A stretch of 64,000 nucleotides of DNA from Novosphingobium resinovorum (GTDB lineage Bacteria; Pseudomonadota; Alphaproteobacteria; Sphingomonadales; Sphingomonadaceae), in contig NZ_BSFC01000003.1 of the NCBI RefSeq assembly GCF_027922145.1, forward strand, positions 98,892-162,891. The letters are read 5' to 3'. Shown one piece after another: positions 9,149-18,183 of this stretch (its first letter is position 1; each line of letters begins with the position of its first letter). Below the pieces are notes generated by a model. That model did no database searches. It saw nothing but the letters and a program-made list of their open reading frames with translations, and was not told the origin of the DNA. A program made the translations under genes and the position numbers.

Positions 9149-11500
9149 TCATGGCAGTTCGATCAGCGCGCTGGTGCCCTTGCCCGGCTCCGATTCGAGC
9201 CGCAGGCTGCCACCGTGCGCCTCCACCAGCTGGCGGGCGAGCGGCAAGCCGAGGCCGTCGCGGCTCTCCACCTTGCCGTCGGCGCTGACCTTCATCCCGT
9301 CGAGCGCGCGGGCGAGCGTGCGACTTTCCATTCCGGCTCCCTTGTCCTGCACGAGGATCTGGATCGCATCCCCCTCTCCGGTTTTCCGCCGCGACAGCTG
9401 CACGAGAATGCGCCCGCCGCGCGTCGAGGCGGCGATGGCGTTGTCGACGATGTGCCCCAGCGCCCGCGCCAGCCTTCGCCGGTCGGCCACCAGCGGACGC
9501 AGCAGGCCCTTGGCCTGAAGGTCGAGCGTCAGGCCCGCCTTCTGCAGCCGACCTGCCCGTTCCTCGACCACCGAGCGCACGAAGGGCATCGGGTCGATTT
9601 CCTCGAACTTGAGCGGCAGCAGGCCCGCCTCGCTCTGCGACAGGTCGAGCAGGCTGTCGATGTGGTCGCCCAGTTGCTGCGATGCCTCGATGATCGAGCC
9701 GACATAGTCGCGCCCGGAATCGTTGAGGTCGCCGCCGATGCCGAGGTCCAGCATCTCGGCAAAACCGCCGATCGAGGTCAGCGGCGTGCGCAGTTCCTTG
9801 CTCATGTTGGCGAGGAAGCGGGTCTTGATCGCATCCGCCTCGATCAGCGCGGCATTGCTTTCGCGCAGCGCCTGCTCGGCCTTCATCGAATCGGTGATGT
9901 CGAGCACCGCGAGCAGGCCATTGCCGTCCGGCAGCGGCACGCCCGCATATTCCAGCACACGCCCGTCGGCGAGCCCGATGCGCCCGCCCGTCTGCGCGCG
10001 GTCGAGCGTCGCGGCGCGCACGACGTTGCCCACGGTTTCCGCCTCGACCGGGCGCTTGAGGCGCGAGGCGATCTTCTTGAGCAGCGCTTCCACATGCGGA
10101 TGGGTGTCGAGGAATTCGCTCTCCAGCCCCCAGTCGGCGGCGAAACGGCGGTTCCAGATCTGCATGCGGCCATCGGGCGCGAACACCGCGACCGATTCGA
10201 ACAGGCTGTCGAACGTGGCGGTGCGGGTGCGCAGCAGGGTGTCGCGCACGGCGGAAAGGCGCAGCTGTTCGGTGCGATCCTCGACGATCAGCAGCAGCCC
10301 GCCATCAGGGACCGGCTGGGCGACGATGCGCAAGTGCGTGCCGTCCGCGAGCGTCCAGCTTTCCTCCTGCGTCGAGCCTGCCGAAAACCAGCCCGCCTTC
10401 TCGCGCCGCCATGCCGGGAAGTCGCGCGCCTCAGGCACGCGGCCCGCATCGCGCGCGGCATCGAGCAGGCGCTCGAAGGCGGGCGGATCGACGAGGATAC
10501 GCCCGTCGAGCTTGAACAGGCGCTGGAACGGCTGGTTGGCGAAAGCGAGCCGCCGCTTGGCGTCGAACTGCGCCACGCCCGCGGAAAGCTGGTCGAGCAG
10601 GGCCCGCTGCGCCTCGCGGAAGGCGCGGAAGGAGCGCGACATCTCCTCCAGGTCCTCGATGTCCACCGCGTAGCCCGCGACGCCGTCGTCCCCCAGCGGC
10701 AGGTCGCTGACGCGCAGGGCGCGGCGCTGGCCGTCGATGGTAGTCGAGACGATACGCTCGATCGGGATGCCCTTTTCCGCCGCCTTCCGGGCGACTTGTC
10801 CCGGGGCGAGGCCATCGACCGATTCGATCAGTTCGATGCCCTTGACGACCACGTCGTCGGCGTTCTTGGCGCCCACGGCGGCGACGTAGGCATGGTTGAC
10901 CAGTTGCAGTTCGCCATCCGGGCGGCGGAACCACATCGGCATCGGCGCGGCCTCGATCAGCGAGACGAGCGCGTGGAAGTCGCCGCGCGCACGGGCGGCT
11001 TCGTCACGCAGGCGGACGAGTTCGGTCTCGCTGTCGGAAAAGTCGAAGACCCATACCAGCGCGGCGCCGCCGGGCGAGACCTGAGGGTCGGAAAGATGCC
11101 CGCGCAGGGCGAGGCTGCGGCTGGAGCCATGCGGGGTCACCGCCATGCGGAAAGGCGCAGCGGTCTTCTGGCAGCGGCGAACGGCCTCGGTCAGTTCGGC
11201 GAGTTTCTCGGCGGGCAGGCCGCGATCATTTCCATCCAGTTCGGAGAGGAACTGCGGCACTTCGTCCAGCCCCAGCCACTGCGCGAGGCGCGGCGAAGCC
11301 TCGATCCGGCCGTCCGTGCGCACCAGCAGCGGCAGCGCCGGTGATTCCTCGACCATGCGGCCGAGGCGGCGGGCGGAGCGCAACTGCGCCTCGGCGCGGT
11401 TTTGGCGCGAACGCGCGGACAGCACCGCCCAGGCGGCGGCAATCGTCCAGGCGCCGAGCAGCAGGCCGATCAGGAGAGGCAGGAAACGCGAGAATTCCAT
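9149..11500 (-). CDS. divL: DivL-like PAS-domain sensor pseudokinase with Lys in place of the phospho-acceptor His
   Basis: A 783-residue membrane-anchored sensor: one transmembrane helix at residues 6-28, a long series of PAS-like domains to about residue 540, a dimerisation helix, and a HATPase_c domain. The ATP-binding boxes look intact (DNAIAAS near 687, DKGAGM near 717, GLGLPLA near 750). The H-box reads NMSKELRTPLTS: residue 568, normally the phosphorylated histidine, is lysine, encoded by AAG at 9797-9799. Caulobacter DivL has a tyrosine there and acts in the DivK-CckA-CtrA circuit without needing kinase activity. Overall size, single helix, multiple PAS domains and the altered acceptor all fit DivL. 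The symbol is an inference; another pseudokinase of the family is possible. Confidence 0.75.
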   Translation of the reverse strand: MEFSRFLPLLIGLLLGAWTIAAAWAVLSARSRQNRAEAQLRSARRLGRMVEESPALPLLVRTDGRIEASPRLAQWLGLDEVPQFLSELDGNDRGLPAEKLAELTEAVRRCQKTAAPFRMAVTPHGSSRSLALRGHLSDPQVSPGGAALVWVFDFSDSETELVRLRDEAARARGDFHALVSLIEAAPMPMWFRRPDGELQLVNHAYVAAVGAKNADDVVVKGIELIESVDGLAPGQVARKAAEKGIPIERIVSTTIDGQRRALRVSDLPLGDDGVAGYAVDIEDLEEMSRSFRAFREAQRALLDQLSAGVAQFDAKRRLAFANQPFQRLFKLDGRILVDPPAFERLLDAARDAGRVPEARDFPAWRREKAGWFSAGSTQEESWTLADGTHLRIVAQPVPDGGLLLIVEDRTEQLRLSAVRDTLLRTRTATFDSLFESVAVFAPDGRMQIWNRRFAADWGLESEFLDTHPHVEALLKKIASRLKRPVEAETVGNVVRAATLDRAQTGGRIGLADGRVLEYAGVPLPDGNGLLAVLDITDSMKAEQALRESNAALIEADAIKTRFLANMSKELRTPLTSIGGFAEMLDLGIGGDLNDSGRDYVGSIIEASQQLGDHIDSLLDLSQSEAGLLPLKFEEIDPMPFVRSVVEERAGRLQKAGLTLDLQAKGLLRPLVADRRRLARALGHIVDNAIAASTRGGRILVQLSRRKTGEGDAIQILVQDKGAGMESRTLARALDGMKVSADGKVESRDGLGLPLARQLVEAHGGSLRLESEPGKGTSALIELP

Positions 11501-11968
11501 CGCGCTAGGCTATGATGCGCGCGGATGGCCCTGACAATGGGGGATGGCGCGAAAGCGGTAGATACGCGGGTTGGCCGACGGATGGACGTTCACGCCCTCT
11601 TGTTACGACGCGGTCATAAGCCCCTCCGTTCATCATGCGTGACATTCACGAAAATTATCGGCGACAGGTTAGGGCGGGTGGGAAAATAGGTTCCCACGGA
11701 TAGCAGGTCAGGAAGACGCCCCCGCCTTTCCTACCCCTCCGGAGCTATGGCCAATCCGCCGATCGCCACGGACAATATGGAGAAAGCATGGTGCGGCGTC
11801 GAAGCCTGCGGCTGCCCAAATGAATAGGCAAAATAACTAGGCAATCGAAATAAGACTATATCATCAAAAGATAATTTTCATTTTGATAGAACAGTTAATA
11901 AATCTTCACTGTGTCTCACGGATAAAAATTTCCAATGTTCCCAAAATCATAAGGGAACCCCATGGGTA
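11501..11968. promoter_or_regulatory. AT-rich divergent intergenic region with a 7-bp inverted repeat
   Basis: This 468-base gap separates the divL-like gene (minus) from the LuxR-type gene (plus). The half nearest divL is ordinary high-GC sequence. From about 11820 to 11960 the sequence becomes strikingly AT-rich. It contains an inverted repeat, ATCAAAA (11863-11869) and TTTTGAT (11881-11887), which could be an operator for the neighbouring HTH protein or a promoter element. I see no open reading frame or RNA gene that I can support. Confidence 0.5.
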
Positions 11969-12283
11969 ATGACAAACAACCGCGGCTACAACGGCCTGAC
12001 ACGCCGGCAAAGCCAGTGCCTGGCCCTGGTAAATCAGGGAATGACCTCAAAGGAGATCGCCCGACAACTCGATCTTTCCCCATCGACGGTGGATAATCAC
12101 CTGCGAGAAGCCATTGTGCGTATGGGAAAGAACAATCGGCAGGAGGCCGCGCGCGATTTCGCGTCTGCGCACCGCCAGGTGGATCAATCCGAACGTTTGC
12201 CGGGAGATCATTTACCCCGCGCGATGTCACTCGTCCGCCTTGATGACATCGGACCGTTCACCGTATTCATATGTAAGAATTGA
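11969..12283 (+). CDS. Small LuxR-type helix-turn-helix regulator
   Basis: A 104-residue protein whose residues 10-60 form a LuxR/FixJ C-terminal DNA-binding domain: LTRRQSQCLALVNQG, the helix-turn-helix MTSKEIARQLDLSPSTVDNHL, then REAIVRMG. There is no receiver or ligand-binding domain; the remaining 45 residues match nothing I recognise. The gene is preceded by AAGGG at 11952-11956 and an AT-rich upstream region, unlike its neighbours, which suggests separate regulation or acquisition. It is monocistronic and faces the end of ahcY. Target genes cannot be told from the sequence. Confidence 0.85.
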   Translation: MTNNRGYNGLTRRQSQCLALVNQGMTSKEIARQLDLSPSTVDNHLREAIVRMGKNNRQEAARDFASAHRQVDQSERLPGDHLPRAMSLVRLDDIGPFTVFICKN

Positions 12284-12326
12284 TTAGCCGTTATTTAGCA
12301 ATTTGCGCCTCGAATGACTGCAGAAA

Positions 12327-12362
12327 TGCAAAAAGGGCGCCTCCTTTAAAGAGACGCCCCTT
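12327..12362 (-). terminator. Rho-independent terminator of ahcY
   Basis: On the minus strand, GGGGCGTCTC pairs with GGAGGCGCCC (one imperfect position) around TTTAAA and is followed by TTTTTGCATTT. It starts about 22 bases past the ahcY stop. The stem could also end the convergent LuxR-type transcript, but the plus-strand side lacks a good T-run. Confidence 0.8.
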
Positions 12363-12384
12363 CTGCATTGACATCAAACGGTGA

Positions 12385-13794
<1,410 letters not shown>

Positions 13795-13899
13795 GTGGGA
13801 CTCCTGAAGATTGCGTCACGCCGGCGCCGCGCGCGGAAAACCCCCCGCGAGCGGCGCCGGTACTGCCGCGTCCCTACCCGCTCCGCATCAGCGAGGCAA

Positions 13900-13919
13900 A
13901 TATAAAGATAGCTTTATAT
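13900..13919 (-). promoter_or_regulatory. Palindromic candidate operator upstream of ahcY
   Basis: ATATAAAG (13900-13907), four central bases, and CTTTATAT (13912-13919) make a perfect 8-bp inverted repeat in an otherwise GC-rich region. It is about 105 bases upstream of the ahcY start. ArsR-family regulators that sense S-adenosylhomocysteine (SahR type) control this pathway in several Proteobacteria; I cannot confirm that their consensus is this sequence. No regulator gene lies beside it. Confidence 0.6.
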
Positions 13920-13926
13920 GTTCTGT

Positions 13927-14439
13927 TCAACGCATGGCCAGCGCCATGAGGATGGGCGGCTGGCGCTCCAAGAGCTGCCCCGCGACTTCCACCAGCGTTG
14001 CGCGGCCCTGCACCGTGGCGAGTCCCTGCGTGATCGAGCGCAACTGGTGGCACGAGAGCCAGGGATGGCCGCCGCCGTACTCGTTGGCCATGACCACGCT
14101 CATGCGGTCGAGCGGCCCGCCCGAGGCGTCGGCGGCATCGCCGAGTTCGGCGCGTAGCTGGGCATTCGCCTCGTTGAGTTCGGACATGTGGCTGCTGGTG
14201 AACTTGCCGTAGTCCTCCATGAAGTCGTCCGCCGTGGTGCGGCAGCGCAGGCCGGTCACCATCAGCATGATGTCCATGCGGCGCAGCTTCTGCGCCTCGC
14301 TCGGGCGAGCCGTCGGCGGTGTGACGACGGTATGAGGTGCCTCCGGTACTGCCGATTGCGCGAGTGCCGGTGTTGCCGAACCGAGCCCGCACGCGATTGT
14401 CACGGCCAGCCACGGCCGCTTGATTCCGATCCTGATCAT
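13927..14439 (-). CDS. Secreted protein of unknown function
   Basis: I do not recognise this family. The chosen ATG at 14439 gives 170 residues beginning MIRIGIKRP, with a signal peptide (hydrophobic core LAVTIACGLG, likely cleavage after TPALA at about residue 28). The mature part is mostly helical and has a cysteine in GLRCRTTADDF and another in PWLSCHQL, which could form a disulfide. The frame stays open seven codons upstream. The stop is just 7 bases from the ahcY operator, so it is not in the ahcY transcript but upstream of its control region on the same strand. Confidence 0.75.
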   Translation of the reverse strand: MIRIGIKRPWLAVTIACGLGSATPALAQSAVPEAPHTVVTPPTARPSEAQKLRRMDIMLMVTGLRCRTTADDFMEDYGKFTSSHMSELNEANAQLRAELGDAADASGGPLDRMSVVMANEYGGGHPWLSCHQLRSITQGLATVQGRATLVEVAGQLLERQPPILMALAMR

Positions 14440-14759
14440 TGCCCTGTTCCCCGCAGGCAAATTGCCTGACCGAACGGGAATGTCATCGATTGCATACCGC
14501 GATCTGAAGAACCACGGTTAACGCATTTTCACGATGAAAATCCCCGCAAAATGGCCGGTTGAACGATCACGAATGACCACATCGGACGCCTTTTGAGAGC
14601 ATGAGTGAACGTATCCCCGGACGCCGCCGCGACACGCCTTGCTCGGCGCCCGGCTCACGGCGCGAATCGAAATTCCCGCAGGTGCGGCGTTGCCCATCCG
14701 AGCGCTCGGCCTATATCTGCGCGGCAAAGCCGTTTTGCTGTCATGAAAGGACGAATGCC
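14440..14759. promoter_or_regulatory. Divergent intergenic region with an inverted repeat
   Basis: This 320-base gap lies between the secreted protein (minus) and the peroxiredoxin (plus) and must hold both promoters. An inverted repeat, ATTTTC (14525-14530) and GAAAAT (14536-14541) with a 5-base spacer, is the only clear symmetric element. A GAAAGGA ribosome binding site for the peroxiredoxin lies at 14745-14751. No other gene is supported. Confidence 0.4.
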
Positions 14760-15239
14760 ATGGCCATCTCCGTTGGCGACACGCTGCCCGACGTAAAGCT
14801 CATCAAGGTCGGCGAAAGCGGCCCCGAGCCGGTGCAGTCCTCCGAATACTTCGCGGGCAAGAAGGTCGCGTTCTTCGCGGTTCCCGGCGCGTTCACTCCG
14901 ACCTGCTCGGCCAAGCACCTGCCCGGCTTCGTCGACAAGGCGGAAGAGTTCAAGGCCAAGGGCATCGACGAGATCGTCTGCACCTCGGTCAACGACGCCT
15001 TCGTGATGGGCGCCTGGGGCAAGGCCGCCGAGGCATCGGACGTGACCCTGCTGGCTGACGGCAACGCCGACTTCGCCAAGGCGGTGGACCTGACCATGGA
15101 CGGTTCGGGCTTCGGCATGGGCACGCGCAGCCAGCGCTACTCGATGGTCGTCAACGACGGCGTGGTCGAGCAGCTCAACGTCGAGGCGCCCGGCTCGTTC
15201 GAGGTCAGCTCGGCGGAGCACATGCTCGGCCAGCTCTGA
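14760..15239 (+). CDS. Prx5-type peroxiredoxin (glutaredoxin- or thiol-dependent peroxidase)
   Basis: A 159-residue peroxidase of the Prx5 subfamily that reduces hydrogen peroxide and organic hydroperoxides in the cytosol. The peroxidatic cysteine is C49 in PGAFTPTCSAKH; C74 in EIVCTSVND may act as resolving or partner residue. The C-terminal FGMGTRSQRYSMVV segment is typical of the family. The start at 14760 is chosen because a good GAAAGGA site precedes it and the protein then begins at the usual point; the frame is open for 53 more codons upstream but that part is not conserved-looking. A strong terminator follows. Confidence 0.95.
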   Translation: MAISVGDTLPDVKLIKVGESGPEPVQSSEYFAGKKVAFFAVPGAFTPTCSAKHLPGFVDKAEEFKAKGIDEIVCTSVNDAFVMGAWGKAAEASDVTLLADGNADFAKAVDLTMDGSGFGMGTRSQRYSMVVNDGVVEQLNVEAPGSFEVSSAEHMLGQL

Positions 15240-15257
15240 GCCTGAGGCATATTCGGC

Positions 15258-15296
15258 AAAAGGGCGCCCTTCCATGCGGAGGGGCGCCCTTTTCGT
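15258..15296 (+). terminator. Rho-independent terminator of the peroxiredoxin gene
   Basis: AAGGGCGCCC and GGGCGCCCTT pair around a loop of roughly a dozen bases, followed by TTTTCG. It starts about 19 bases after the stop codon. Confidence 0.85.
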
Positions 15297-15387
15297 ATCG
15301 GCGGGGCGGTGGAATGGCCTCGCACCTTGGCCTTGGCGGGGTGCGCGGGTAGCACTTGTGCGAACAATTCATCTCAGGGGTTAGATC

Positions 15388-16068
15388 ATGGCGCGCTCGG
15401 TTATCGTCACCGGTGGTTTCGGGGTTCTGGGGCAGGCAGTGGCGCAGGCCTTCGCTGCGGCGGGAGACAAGGTCGCCCGCGTGGACTTCGCGAAGACCGC
15501 GCATGAGCCGCTGGACGGCGCGCTCGACATCGGCGGGGTCGACCTGACCGATGCGGCCTCCACCCAGGCCGCGCTCGACACGGTCGCGGCGGCGCATGGC
15601 GGGGTGGACGTGCTGGTCAACGTCGCCGGCGGCTTCACCTGGGAGACGCTGGAGGACGGCTCGATCGATGCCTGGGTGAAGATGCAGGCGATGAACGTGC
15701 TCACCGGCGCAACGATCACCAAGCTCGCCCTGCCCGCACTAAAGGCTTCGGCTGCGGGCCGGATCGTCAACATCGGTGCGGGCGCGGCGGGGAAGGCGGC
15801 GGCCGGCATGGGTGCCTACACCGCGTCGAAGTCGGGCGTCCACCGGCTGACCGAGGCGCTGTCCGAGGAGCTTTCCGGCACCGCCGTCACCGTCAACGCG
15901 ATCCTGCCGAGCACCATCGACACCCCGACCAACCGCGCCGACATGCCGGACTCGGACTTTGCGACATGGGTGCAGCCCTCGGCCATCGCGGATGTGATCG
16001 TGTTCCTCGCCTCGGCACAGGCGCGGGCGATCAGCGGGGCGCTGATCCCGGTGACGCGCGGCGGATGA
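15388..16068 (+). CDS. Short-chain dehydrogenase/reductase lacking the usual catalytic serine
   Basis: A 226-residue Rossmann-fold oxidoreductase. The cofactor loop is TGGFGVLG (residues 8-15) and the active-site pair is Y144/K148 in YTASK. The position 13 residues before the tyrosine, where the catalytic serine normally sits, is alanine within NIGAGAAGKA. Dihydropteridine-reductase-like members also lack this serine and have a similar glycine/alanine stretch, so a pteridine or quinonoid substrate is possible but unproven. An AGGGG site precedes the ATG. The 3' end overlaps the convergent membrane-protein gene by 38 bases. Confidence 0.88.
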   Translation: MARSVIVTGGFGVLGQAVAQAFAAAGDKVARVDFAKTAHEPLDGALDIGGVDLTDAASTQAALDTVAAAHGGVDVLVNVAGGFTWETLEDGSIDAWVKMQAMNVLTGATITKLALPALKASAAGRIVNIGAGAAGKAAAGMGAYTASKSGVHRLTEALSEELSGTAVTVNAILPSTIDTPTNRADMPDSDFATWVQPSAIADVIVFLASAQARAISGALIPVTRGG

Positions 16069-17485
16069 TGCGCGGCACGTAGACGACGACGCCCTCACCC
16101 GCATAGATGCGCTGCCATGCGCGGCTGCGGGCGAGTGCCTCGGCGAGCGGCGCATTGTGGTCCTCGTCGAGCACGAAGGCGGCCGGGTTCCACTTGCGCA
16201 CGACGTCGACGAGCGGGACGATACCGTTCTCGATCCCGCCGTTGTACTGCCACTCCTCGCGCGCGTAGCGGTAGTAGCGGCCGTCGTAAGCGACCTTCCA
16301 GTCCGGGTAGCCGGTGTCGATGATGACGCCGCCGAACGGGAAATCACCATAGACCGTCCCGCGCACCCCGAATTTGCGCAAGTGCTCCACCGCTTTCAGC
16401 GGCAGAGTCGGCGCGAAGCGCGTCGGCGCGAGCAGCGGGGTGACCACAGCGACGAGCGCGAGCGGAGCCAGCACCGTCAGCCATTCCGAACGGGCGGGTT
16501 TCGCGCCCTCCTTTCCGGCAGCGCGGGCGATCACCGGCACCATCGCCACCGCCCAGAACAGCACGAAGCGATAGGCCGTCAGCGTCATCACCGAAAGGCC
16601 GATGACGACGGCGATTTCCGCCAGATCGACGCACCCGCCCCGACGCACGATCAGCCAGAGCGTCAGCAAGGTCACCACCAGCACCGGCAGGGCATTGGGA
16701 TGGTTGGCGGGTGTCCAGATCGGGAACCACTCGCTCGCGCCGATGGCTATGCTCGCCTGCGCGTTGGCGGCCGAGGTCGCGAGTATCGAGGCGCCGTCGG
16801 GCGTGGCGAACATCGCCGCCACCGAAAGCACGCCGAGGGCGCTCAGCCCCCATGGACGAGCGGCGGCGCGGCCGGTTGTCCAGCGATACCATCCGGCCCC
16901 GGCGGCAAGGTTCAGCGCCGCCACCGCGACACTCACCGAAGGATGCAGGTTCTGCCACGCAATCAGCACCGGCAGACCCAACGCCACCATCGGCAGCGGC
17001 CGCAAGTCCAGCCGCTGCAGCGCGAGCAGCAGCCCGAAGCACAGGCAGGCAAAGCTCTGCGGGCGCACGCTTGCGGTCGGCAGCGCCGCGACGAAGACCA
17101 GCGCCAGCGCCAGCATCACGGCCTGCAGACTAGCGCCCTTCCAGCGGCATGCGGCGGCGACGGCCCAGAAGCCGCCGAGCCAGCACAAGGCGTCGAACAC
17201 GCGCAGCAGGTCCCAGCCGCCGATCCGCCGCACCGTCGCCATGACCGCCTGCCCGGCCCATGCGACGGCGGGCAGCGGCTCTCCGGCATGGAGCGCGGCG
17301 AAAGGCTCGGTCGGCACCGGGCCGCCGCGATCGACGATCAGTTCGCCCAGCTTGAGCTGCCAGAAGATATCGACGTCCCACACCGGCCGCAGCAGCAGGA
17401 CCAGCAACGTCACCGCGGGGACGAGCGCCAGCAGCAGGCGCACGCGCGCCGATCCATGAAATGCCCCGCTATTGTGCTCGATCAT
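16031..17485 (-). CDS. Polytopic membrane protein, GT-C glycosyltransferase-like
   Basis: A 484-residue integral membrane protein with about ten or more hydrophobic helices, the first at residues 16-33. A DVDIFWQLKLGELI segment after the first helix resembles the acidic first periplasmic loop of GT-C glycosyltransferases, and the C-terminal 110 residues are soluble (YGDFPFGGVIIDTGYP). The substrate is unknown and the glycosyltransferase label is an inference from topology and the acidic loop. The gene is convergent with the short-chain dehydrogenase. It resembles in plan, but not obviously in sequence, the proteins at 51102-52613 and 62289-63812. Confidence 0.75.
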   Translation of the reverse strand: MIEHNSGAFHGSARVRLLLALVPAVTLLVLLLRPVWDVDIFWQLKLGELIVDRGGPVPTEPFAALHAGEPLPAVAWAGQAVMATVRRIGGWDLLRVFDALCWLGGFWAVAAACRWKGASLQAVMLALALVFVAALPTASVRPQSFACLCFGLLLALQRLDLRPLPMVALGLPVLIAWQNLHPSVSVAVAALNLAAGAGWYRWTTGRAAARPWGLSALGVLSVAAMFATPDGASILATSAANAQASIAIGASEWFPIWTPANHPNALPVLVVTLLTLWLIVRRGGCVDLAEIAVVIGLSVMTLTAYRFVLFWAVAMVPVIARAAGKEGAKPARSEWLTVLAPLALVAVVTPLLAPTRFAPTLPLKAVEHLRKFGVRGTVYGDFPFGGVIIDTGYPDWKVAYDGRYYRYAREEWQYNGGIENGIVPLVDVVRKWNPAAFVLDEDHNAPLAEALARSRAWQRIYAGEGVVVYVPRIIRRASPGSAPR

Positions 17486-17593
17486 CTGCCTGTCCGCCTC
17501 CGGCCTGCCCGGACCGGATGGCAGCGGCTCTGGCCTCAGGCGCGGCGGGGTTCAAGCGCTATCTTTCAGGGAAGCAGGTCTTTCCCCCTCCAT

Positions 17594-17670
17594 CGTCATT
17601 GCGAGCGTAGCGAAGCAACCCAGGGCGACTCAAGACTGCCCTGGATTGCTTCGCTGCGCTCGCAATGACG
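17594..17670. repeat. Long imperfect inverted repeat, REP/BIME-like dispersed element
   Basis: CGTCATTGCGAGCG at 17594-17607 is matched by CGCTCGCAATGACG at 17657-17670, and the symmetry continues inward through GAAGCAA/TTGCTTC and CAGGGC/GCCCTG. The whole can fold into one long hairpin. A shorter relative with the same core (ATTGCGAGCGCAGCGAAGCAAT) sits at 43509-43534. Elements of this kind occur in many copies in sphingomonad genomes. It lies in the gap between two minus-strand genes and could act as a transcript end. Confidence 0.8.
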
Positions 17671-17705
17671 AAAGGTGGTGCGGGTGCCCAGTCGGTCGGG
17701 CAGGA

Positions 17706-18167
17706 TCACCGCACCGCCCGCCACGCTGCATAGTCGGCGATCAGTTGCGGATATTCCTCCAGCTCCGGAAAGCGGTCGTAGCGACGCTCCACCTTCGTCT
17801 CCACCCACCGTAGCTTCTCCGCCACCTGCATCTCGATGTAGGGGGTGAACACTGAACGATCGTCGAGCAGCGTGGCGCGCACGTTGACGAAGCCCATCGA
17901 CGGATCGACCCGGGTGAAGACCCAGGACTTGCACCAGACGCAGTGATGGTGATGCGCCTCGTCGCCGTGAATGCCGCCGATCTCGGTCTCGCCGGTGACG
18001 ACCTCGAAGCCCTGCACCGGCACCGAGATCGTGGTGGAGAAGGCGCTGGCGGTCATCCGCTGGCAGCCGGTGCAGTGGCACAGCCCCTCGATCAGCGGAG
18101 GCGCCGTCAGGCGAAAGCGCAGGCGCGAGCAGCGACAACCGCCCTCGAGTACCTGCGCATGACCCAT
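17706..18167 (-). CDS. GFA-domain (CENP-V type) zinc protein
   Basis: A 153-residue member of the Gfa/CENP-V fold, small zinc proteins of which the best known reacts with S-hydroxymethylglutathione. The metal ligands are visible: C11 and C13 (GCRCS), C30, C32 and C35 (CHCTGCQ), and C76/C79 (CVWC), preceded by an unusual run of four histidines. Most members of the family are of unknown activity. It lies 16 bases downstream of folE and is probably the last gene of the PLD-folE-GFA operon. Confidence 0.9.
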   Translation of the reverse strand: MGHAQVLEGGCRCSRLRFRLTAPPLIEGLCHCTGCQRMTASAFSTTISVPVQGFEVVTGETEIGGIHGDEAHHHHCVWCKSWVFTRVDPSMGFVNVRATLLDDRSVFTPYIEMQVAEKLRWVETKVERRYDRFPELEEYPQLIADYAAWRAVR

Positions 18168-18183
18168 GACGCCTCTCCGATAT

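Noticed and set aside
8999..11344. A 781-codon open frame opposite the DivL-like gene
   Set aside because: Shadow of the kinase gene; no recognisable domain, and it runs through tsaE.
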